DNA of 34,984 nt from a virus. The position numbers were made by a program, and so were the translations under genes. Under the pieces are notes generated by a model. It did not search any database and had not been told where the DNA came from. It worked only from the letters and a program-made list of their open reading frames with translations. Positions 30,830-34,984 of this stretch are shown piece by piece. Each line of letters starts with the position of its first letter. The first letter of the stretch is position 1. The stretch covers positions 1 to 34,984 of IMG/VR virus record IMGVR_UViG_3300044695_006119; one strand, given 5' to 3'.

Positions 30830-31225
30830 TTATAAAACAAAAGATTTTAAATACTTATTATTTTCAAAACGGTTTTTTATAGTTTGTTTGTCTGAAACCA
30901 GTGCCTCTCCTGTGCGCTCTTTTATTTGATCCATCATTCTTTGTGCAAACTCTATCCTATTATCGTAAATCTCTAAATCTTCTATATGTTGTATATCTAA
31001 AAGCACTCGATTTTGGTGCCAAAATGGGTCGTATTGGGCCACCCATCTGTTTTTTTGTTCATCAAATTCCCAAAGAGCAGGGTAAATCCACCCATGCCAT
31101 AAAGTTTTTTCTCCAAGAGAATCGTAATCTAAATCAGTGATAGCTACAAAATCATTGTTTGGATTGTTTATTCCATCCTGTAAAAGACAGAGTATTTTAT
31201 TTGTATAAGATAATTCCATAATCAT
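30830..31225 (-). CDS. Hypothetical protein, 131 aa
   Basis: Convergent with the previous gene; the stops are 2 nt apart. Trp-rich middle (WHGWIYPALWEFDEQKNRW). ATG overlaps the upstream stop. No domain is recognised. Confidence 0.6.
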   Translation of the reverse strand: MIMELSYTNKILCLLQDGINNPNNDFVAITDLDYDSLGEKTLWHGWIYPALWEFDEQKNRWVAQYDPFWHQNRVLLDIQHIEDLEIYDNRIEFAQRMMDQIKERTGEALVSDKQTIKNRFENNKYLKSFVL

Positions 31226-31653
31226 TCCTCATCAATGCCTAGTTCTTTTATTTCTTTTTCCAAAAGGTCCATTCCGTTTTCTAGATCACGCAAAGCCTCT
31301 TTGGCTGAAGATAATGCTTGTTGGCAATTTCTTACTCGATCCTCGTAAAAACCCAAAGATTGTCTGTACGCCTCTAATTTTGCCTCACGCATGGTGGGCC
31401 AAAAGTACGTTTTATCATTGTGCCAATAGTCCTCTTTTCCATATTCATCATTTAGAACTTGGATAAAAACCAATTTTGGTCTTCCTCCGACTAAAACCAA
31501 GCAATGCTCCCCATGAGTGCAACTTAAACATTTCAATTCATATTGATTTCCCTCTGCATATTCCCTGATACCAACCACTTCATATTTTAAAATGTAAGGC
31601 TTTGCGGATTTAAATAAGTTTTGCCCTATAGATAAATTTTGGATTTTTTTCAT
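31222..31653 (-). CDS. Hypothetical protein with C-terminal coiled coil, 143 aa
   Basis: ATG 31653 has AAAGGAG 7 nt upstream. The first half has strands with a CLSCTHGEHC cluster (about residues 43-52), a possible zinc or redox site. The second half is a long helix (residues 88-140). Just downstream of the tRNA gene. The function is unknown. Confidence 0.6.
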   Translation of the reverse strand: MKKIQNLSIGQNLFKSAKPYILKYEVVGIREYAEGNQYELKCLSCTHGEHCLVLVGGRPKLVFIQVLNDEYGKEDYWHNDKTYFWPTMREAKLEAYRQSLGFYEDRVRNCQQALSSAKEALRDLENGMDLLEKEIKELGIDEE

Positions 31654-31673
31654 AATCACTCTCCTTTGCTTGT

Positions 31674-31749
31674 TGGTAGTCCATCAGGGAGTCGAACCCC
31701 ATCCTCATGCGTTATGAGCGCAGTGTGCTAACCCGTACACTAATGGACC
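31674..31749 (-). tRNA. tRNA with anticodon CAT (elongator Met or Ile2)
   Basis: 76 nt with all arms: acceptor GGTCCAT / ATGGACT (first pair G-U), D stem GTGT / GCAC with GG in the loop, anticodon stem with CTCATAA loop (anticodon CAT), 5-nt variable loop, T stem TGGGG / CCCTG with TTCGACT loop, A73 and an encoded CCA. The 1-72 pair and anticodon stem are not of the initiator type. If Ile2, host TilS would modify the C34. One mismatch (C27-U43). It lies between two minus-strand genes. Confidence 0.92.
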
Positions 31750-31753
31750 ATGC

Positions 31754-31969
31754 TTAATTGTTTTGTTTTTCCGCTGCTTCTTTTCGTTCTAATTTTATGC
31801 GCTCCATCCCAAGTACGGCTTCCATCCAAAACAAATCTTTTTTTAAATCTTCTCCCTTTGTCTCAAAAATACGGCTGTTTCCTCCAGTAAAAGAACACCT
31901 TTGGTCATACCAAAGGACCTTAATGTCGGCCTTGCCGTTTTCGCTTTCTATGCCTAAAAACTGCACCAT
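31754..31969 (-). CDS. Hypothetical protein, 71 aa
   Basis: Begins MVQFLGIESENGKADIKVLW. ATG 31969 is preferred, with AAAGGAG 7 nt upstream. An open frame extends to 32182 but only by reading through the terminator repeats. Ends in a charged helix (MERIKLERKEAAEKQ). Upstream of the tRNA. Confidence 0.6.
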   Translation of the reverse strand: MVQFLGIESENGKADIKVLWYDQRCSFTGGNSRIFETKGEDLKKDLFWMEAVLGMERIKLERKEAAEKQNN

Positions 31970-32002
31970 AACTACTCCTTTGCTTGTTGGTATTCGATCA
32001 AT

Positions 32003-32038
32003 AAAAAAACGGGGCTTCCCATCAACAAAGAAACCCCG
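32003..32038 (-). terminator. Terminator copy 2 (distal)
   Basis: On the minus strand CGGGGTTTC ... GAAGCCCCG (9-bp stem with one mismatch, 11-nt loop), then seven T. It terminates transcripts from the gene at 32188-32583. Confidence 0.85.
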
Positions 32039-32068
32039 CCAAGTTTTAAGTGGCAAGAAACCAACAAT

Positions 32069-32104
32069 AAAAAAACGGGGCTTCCCATCAACAAAGAAAC
32101 CCCG
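32069..32104 (-). terminator. Terminator copy 1 (proximal)
   Basis: Same hairpin and T7 run as at 32003-32038, 66 bp upstream in the direction of transcription. Confidence 0.85.
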
Positions 32105-32187
32105 CCAAGTTTTAAGTGGCAAGAAACCAAAACCACTTAGGAGCGTTGATGTTGTTATGACACACACACCAACCATTGTCAACGAGT

Positions 32188-32583
32188 TTATAAATCTCTG
32201 TATTCTGGGTCATAAAGAAGCCCGTCTGTTTTTTCAATTTCCTCTGTGGACCAAACGTATTTGATATAGTTAGACCTGCGTGGCTCTTCTACGGAAAAAT
32301 CCATGCAAACATCTAGCAACCCGCCTAAAAAGGCTTCATACTCATCGCGGGTCAAAAGAAACTCTAATGCCCCCAAACAGACTGCGCCTTCTTGATCTTT
32401 CGTTTTAATACGAAAAAGACTTTTAGAAAGATTGTTTGGATAAAAAACATAACCAATTAAGGTAACATCATTCCCGATCAATTCTTCATCATCGGAAAAT
32501 GCCACATATTCCAACGTATATTTTTCTCTTTCGTACACGTCTGTGCATTCAAAAGGTCTTTTAAAGTCTGTTAATGATACCAT
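32188..32583 (-). CDS. Hypothetical protein, 131 aa
   Basis: Monocistronic: promoter at 32614-32642 and two terminators after it. Strand-rich with acidic loops (EYVAFSDDEELIG) and a helical segment LLTRDEYEAFLGGLLDVC. AAGGAAACC precedes the ATG. The strong insulation suggests early or independent expression. No family is recognised. Confidence 0.65.
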   Translation of the reverse strand: MVSLTDFKRPFECTDVYEREKYTLEYVAFSDDEELIGNDVTLIGYVFYPNNLSKSLFRIKTKDQEGAVCLGALEFLLTRDEYEAFLGGLLDVCMDFSVEEPRRSNYIKYVWSTEEIEKTDGLLYDPEYRDL

Positions 32584-32613
32584 AAGGGTTTCCTTGTTTG
32601 TTGTTGTTTGTAC

Positions 32614-32642
32614 ACACTACACAACAAAAGGACTTGTGTCAA
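32614..32642 (-). promoter_or_regulatory. Promoter of 32583-32188
   Basis: On the minus strand TTGACA, 17 nt, TAGTGT. Its -35 overlaps the -35 region of the opposite promoter. Confidence 0.7.
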
Positions 32643-32660
32643 GGGGTTTTTTTGTATAGT
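32634..32660 (+). promoter_or_regulatory. Divergent promoter, plus strand
   Basis: TTGTGT, 15 nt, TATAGT. The spacing is short and the -35 weak, but the -10 is good. Transcription would start near 32667, just before the structured element. Confidence 0.5.
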
Positions 32661-32669
32661 ATATGCAAG

Positions 32670-32717
32670 CACCGTGACTACGTCGTTTTGTAGGATTTGG
32701 CTTGGCCAGACACGGTG
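32670..32717 (+). promoter_or_regulatory. Three-way-junction leader
   Basis: Outer stem CACCGTG / CACGGTG (7 bp) enclosing two short hairpins, CTAC-8 nt-GTAG and TGGC-TTG-GCCA. It starts at the likely transcript 5' end and precedes the gene at 32759 by about 40 nt. A cis-regulatory RNA or a transcript-stabilising cap is likely. Confidence 0.45.
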
Positions 32718-32758
32718 TCGTTTTATTCTGTAAGTTACAATTAAGAAAAGTAATGATT

Positions 32759-32986
32759 ATGACCGATACTTCATCAGTTTTTGCAGCCGCTCTAAATGCG
32801 CTTTTGATTAAGCGATACGATAAAATGACATCTTTTTTTGATGAAACCGTTATCAATGGCTGCATTGAGGATGCCAGAAAAATAGTTGCCCTTTCTGAGG
32901 GTGGCAATAAAGAGGATAAAATTATTATTCTACCCTCTTTGGAAGAAAAAAAACCACGCGGCCGCCGACCAAAAGCAAAAATCTAA
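32759..32986 (+). CDS. Small protein with AT-hook-like tail, 75 aa
   Basis: Begins MTDTSSVFAAALNALLIKRY. The end is KKPRGRRPKAKI, close to the AT-hook core (P-R-G-R-P) that binds the minor groove of AT-rich DNA. GAAAAG lies about 10 nt upstream; an in-frame ATG two codons earlier is possible. Convergent with the next gene, overlapping stops by 4 nt. Possibly a DNA-binding or nucleoid-type regulator. Confidence 0.6.
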   Translation: MTDTSSVFAAALNALLIKRYDKMTSFFDETVINGCIEDARKIVALSEGGNKEDKIIILPSLEEKKPRGRRPKAKI

Positions 32987-33225
32987 TCAAGATTTCTCCA
33001 TTGAAAAGCCCTTTTTTCCTGATCTGCTTGCTGTTGCAGGATTCGGTTCTGCCGTTTCATTTCCTCTAGCATTTGTTCTCTGTGTGCCCGCTCTTCTTCC
33101 ATTTTCAACCGCTCACAGTGAAGTGTCCATTCGTAAAGGCATTCCACGCTGTAGTAGGGCGTTTGCGCCATAGCCGCACTCGAAAGGGCAGCCATGAGAA
33201 CAAAAATTGCTGTACATTTAATCAT
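32983..33225 (-). CDS. Secreted coiled-coil protein, 80 aa
   Basis: Signal peptide MIKCTAIFVLMAALSSAAMAQ with a likely cleavage AMA^Q at about residue 20, a Cys pair (C29, C37), then a charged coiled coil (residues 38-75). No lipobox, so periplasmic rather than lipoprotein. AAGGAGATAACC precedes the ATG. Could modify the envelope or act in superinfection immunity; unproved. Confidence 0.65.
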   Translation of the reverse strand: MIKCTAIFVLMAALSSAAMAQTPYYSVECLYEWTLHCERLKMEEERAHREQMLEEMKRQNRILQQQADQEKRAFQWRNLD

Positions 33226-33243
33226 TTGGTTATCTCCTTAATT

Positions 33244-34062
33244 TTAATAGGTTATTTCTTGCAAACGCGCCCCATTGGTTTTCGTTCCGACAAGGGTTAC
33301 GCCTTTAAAATCAGGGTTTTTTAATGGCACCCATTGAAAGTTTGCCCCCGATAAATCTGCATAAGCAAAATAACCAGCATGAATGTATGCGTGTCGAAAA
33401 TTTGATCCCCTAAGTTTTGCGTGTAAGAAGTTACAATGCATCAGAGTGGCTTGGAAAAAAGAAACCCCATCCAGTTGGCACGAAAAAAAATTAGCTCTGG
33501 CAAGGCTTGCCTCTCTAAAGCAGCACCCTAGTAAATTAGACCTGCAAAATTTTATTTCTTTACTTTTATCTAACGTCCATTTTTTACCAAAAAGAGCATC
33601 GATGGTTTCATTCGTTTTTGCATTATCTGTAAACGTTACAACGTGAGAAAAATCTGATCCCATTATTTCAATATGAGAAAAATCTGAACCATAAAGACAA
33701 GAACCTGAAAAATTTGACCCGTGAATAATTGTTTTTTTTACTTTTCGTTCTTTGTCTACAATCGCAACGTGTGGCGTAAAATCGCAAAACAAAATCTGGC
33801 ATTTTTTCAGTTTGGATCCATTAAACGTTGAGCCATTAAATTTGGATTCCGTGATATAGGAACCCGTTAAATCTGCACCGTCAAAATTAGAGCATGAAAA
33901 GTCACAAGTCACTATTTCTGTTGAAATCATATCCGACCCAACAAAGTTGGCCGCGCAAAGGCTTAATCCTATAAACTTTAAGCCCGATAGATCACATCCC
34001 GAAAAATCCTTGATTCCGTCACTTAGTGCATCATCTAGTTCGTCTTGTGTGTATTTTTTCAT
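33244..34062 (-). CDS. Pentapeptide-repeat protein, 272 aa
   Basis: Many A(D/N)(L/F)xG-type repeats (SGCDLSGLKF, CSNFDGADLTGSYI, GSNFRHAYIHAGYFAYADLSGANF), giving a right-handed quadrilateral beta-helix. Two interruptions lie at about residues 98-110 and 146-166. The N-terminal KKYTQDELDDALSDGIKDFSGCDL is shared with the upstream neighbour, so the two are duplicates. Overlaps it by ATGA. Some family members mimic DNA to inhibit gyrase; that role is only a possibility here. Confidence 0.8.
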   Translation of the reverse strand: MKKYTQDELDDALSDGIKDFSGCDLSGLKFIGLSLCAANFVGSDMISTEIVTCDFSCSNFDGADLTGSYITESKFNGSTFNGSKLKKCQILFCDFTPHVAIVDKERKVKKTIIHGSNFSGSCLYGSDFSHIEIMGSDFSHVVTFTDNAKTNETIDALFGKKWTLDKSKEIKFCRSNLLGCCFREASLARANFFSCQLDGVSFFQATLMHCNFLHAKLRGSNFRHAYIHAGYFAYADLSGANFQWVPLKNPDFKGVTLVGTKTNGARLQEITY

Positions 34063-34490
34063 AGTAAATTATCCAAAGATTTTACACCAAACGTATAATT
34101 AGATGTTTTGGATTTATCAAATTTTGCTCCTCTAAGGTCCGCGCCCAACAAACTTGTTTTTGTAAGGTCCACACCCGTCAAATCTGCAAACCACATTCTT
34201 GCACAACCAAAACTTGCCCCCTCAAGGTTTGCATTTGTAAAGTTTGCGCCTACAAGGCTGGCACAGTTAAAATCAGCCCCACTGAGGTCCGCCCCAGAAA
34301 GGTTTGCGAAAATAAAATTTGACCAATAAAGTTTGGAATTTTTAAACGTGCTATTTTCAAGATTTGCTTCCTCAAAATTAGCGCCAAATAAATCACAATT
34401 AGAAAAATCCCTTACCCCGTCCTTAATGGCATTTTTTAATTCATCCCATCCATATTGTGTGTATTTTTTTATCTTATTTCTCTCGACCAT
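34059..34490 (-). CDS. Pentapeptide-repeat protein, 143 aa
   Basis: Same N-terminal module (KKYTQYGWDELKNAIKDGVR) followed by regular repeats (ANFEEANLENSTF, ANLSGADLSGADF, ANLEGASF, ADLTGVDLTKTSLLGADL). AAAGGAG 9 nt before the ATG. Acidic and uninterrupted, and closer to the canonical family than its downstream neighbour. Confidence 0.8.
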   Translation of the reverse strand: MVERNKIKKYTQYGWDELKNAIKDGVRDFSNCDLFGANFEEANLENSTFKNSKLYWSNFIFANLSGADLSGADFNCASLVGANFTNANLEGASFGCARMWFADLTGVDLTKTSLLGADLRGAKFDKSKTSNYTFGVKSLDNLL

Positions 34491-34705
34491 GGCCCAATCT
34501 CCTTTTTATTTGCATAAACCTTACGAAAAACAGATGCCTTTTTCTCACACTCGGTTAAATCATCACCCGTGAAATGAACCCGCATTGTTCTCTCGATACC
34601 GCCGACCACGAACGATTTATAATCAGCCTGTAGTTTCTTTGCCTTTTTTTCAAAGGCCGGCAATTCATCTTTGTGAATCCCTGTGTAGTAGTATGATAAA
34701 ATCAT
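34469..34705 (-). CDS. Hypothetical protein, 78 aa
   Basis: Starts MILSYYYTGIHKDELPAFEK and overlaps the upstream stop (ATGA) and the downstream pentapeptide gene by 22 nt. A Lys-rich helix is followed by strands. No family is recognised. Confidence 0.55.
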   Translation of the reverse strand: MILSYYYTGIHKDELPAFEKKAKKLQADYKSFVVGGIERTMRVHFTGDDLTECEKKASVFRKVYANKKEIGPWSREIR

Positions 34706-34984
34706 GGCTTGCAATACCCTTCATATTTATTAAAAAATTCACTAACTTCTAAAATTTCATCAATTCTTGGGTGGATTTTTTTTATTATTTTTACACTTTC
34801 ACAAAGTTCTTTTTTAGCGGCTTGCACAAAAAAAGAACACAAATCAGGCGTAACCTTAAAAGGATCAGAAAAACCGTAAGTTTTTTCTTGATTTGTAAAA
34901 TGCCCTCGCCCTGGGTTTGTAAAAACAATGGCTTTAATGTAATTAAAGGATGTTCCGTGGCTAACTTCTTCAGATTTAAGAACA
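34702..34984 (-). CDS. Hypothetical protein, C-terminal 93 aa (partial)
   Basis: Open frame reaching the window edge, ending FFNKYEGYCKP. Visible segments include VFTNPGRGHFTNQEKTYGF and a helical C-terminal half. The start lies outside the window. No family is recognised. Confidence 0.6.
   Translation of the reverse strand, partial: VLKSEEVSHGTSFNYIKAIVFTNPGRGHFTNQEKTYGFSDPFKVTPDLCSFFVQAAKKELCESVKIIKKIHPRIDEILEVSEFFNKYEGYCKP

Larger units (their letters stand above)
31999..32130. repeat. Tandem duplication, 2 x 66 bp
   Basis: Two apparently identical 66-bp copies (31999-32064 and 32065-32130). Each contains one terminator hairpin for the minus strand. Confidence 0.9.

Noticed and set aside
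31999-32130. Possible CRISPR or satellite array
   Set aside because: Only two directly adjacent copies with no spacers; each is a terminator.
31970-32182. Upstream extension of the 71-aa gene with a repeated FFVDGKPRFF segment
   Set aside because: It is the translation of the duplicated terminator repeats; a good ribosome binding site and ATG lie downstream at 31969.
33383-34329. Plus-strand frames opposite the pentapeptide genes
   Set aside because: Periodic antisense shadows of the repeat codons.

Overview
The window reads as most of the genome of a tailed, podovirus-like phage of a Gram-negative host, whose identity I cannot determine. The virion module follows the P22 plan: terminase small and large subunits, P22-type portal, acidic scaffold, P22-type coat protein, gp4-like and gp10-like tail accessory factors, Gly/Gln-rich ejection-protein candidates, then a fibre with a P22-tailspike-like head-binding start. 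I see no integrase, CI-like repressor with a protease domain, DNA polymerase, helicase or primase, so replication genes lie outside the window or the host supplies replication. Genes are tightly packed, often overlapping by ATGA or TAATG, and mostly preceded by AAAGGA/AAGGAG ribosome binding sites.

Layout. (1) 38-3050, plus strand: small unknown genes plus a stand-alone polynucleotide 3'-phosphatase of the HAD fold, closed by two terminators (3080-3134). (2) 3138-7458, minus strand: about fifteen small unknown or membrane proteins and one XRE-type regulator. Two near-identical promoters (TTGACA-N17-TATTGT) serve this block, each with an inverted repeat in its spacer. (3) 7636-26297, plus strand: the late operon for packaging, head, tail, ejection and fibre proteins. 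(4) 26330-30228, minus strand: lysis genes (3TM-type holin, GH24 lysozyme, small membrane protein) and a recombination pair (ERF annealing protein and a DUF559/Vsr-like nuclease). (5) 30308-34984, mixed strands: regulators, a tRNA with anticodon CAT, tandem duplicated terminators, a structured leader and a tandem pair of pentapeptide-repeat proteins.

The main finding is in terL. The large terminase is interrupted by a 318-residue intein at the third catalytic aspartate motif of its nuclease (DH^CIDALRYA). The intein carries no recognisable endonuclease in its own frame. Instead a complete 204-codon HNH endonuclease with two zinc ribbons, its own ATG and its own stop lies in another reading frame. 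It fills the segment between the N- and C-terminal splicing domains almost exactly, so one stretch of about 615 bp stays open in two frames. It serves as intein linker in one frame and as homing nuclease in the other.

Other points of interest are a minus-strand gene wedged between terL and the portal gene, a small late gene readable only through a -1 frameshift, a 63-nt two-part hairpin before the distal fibre genes, and the promoter/operator pair in the minus-strand block.
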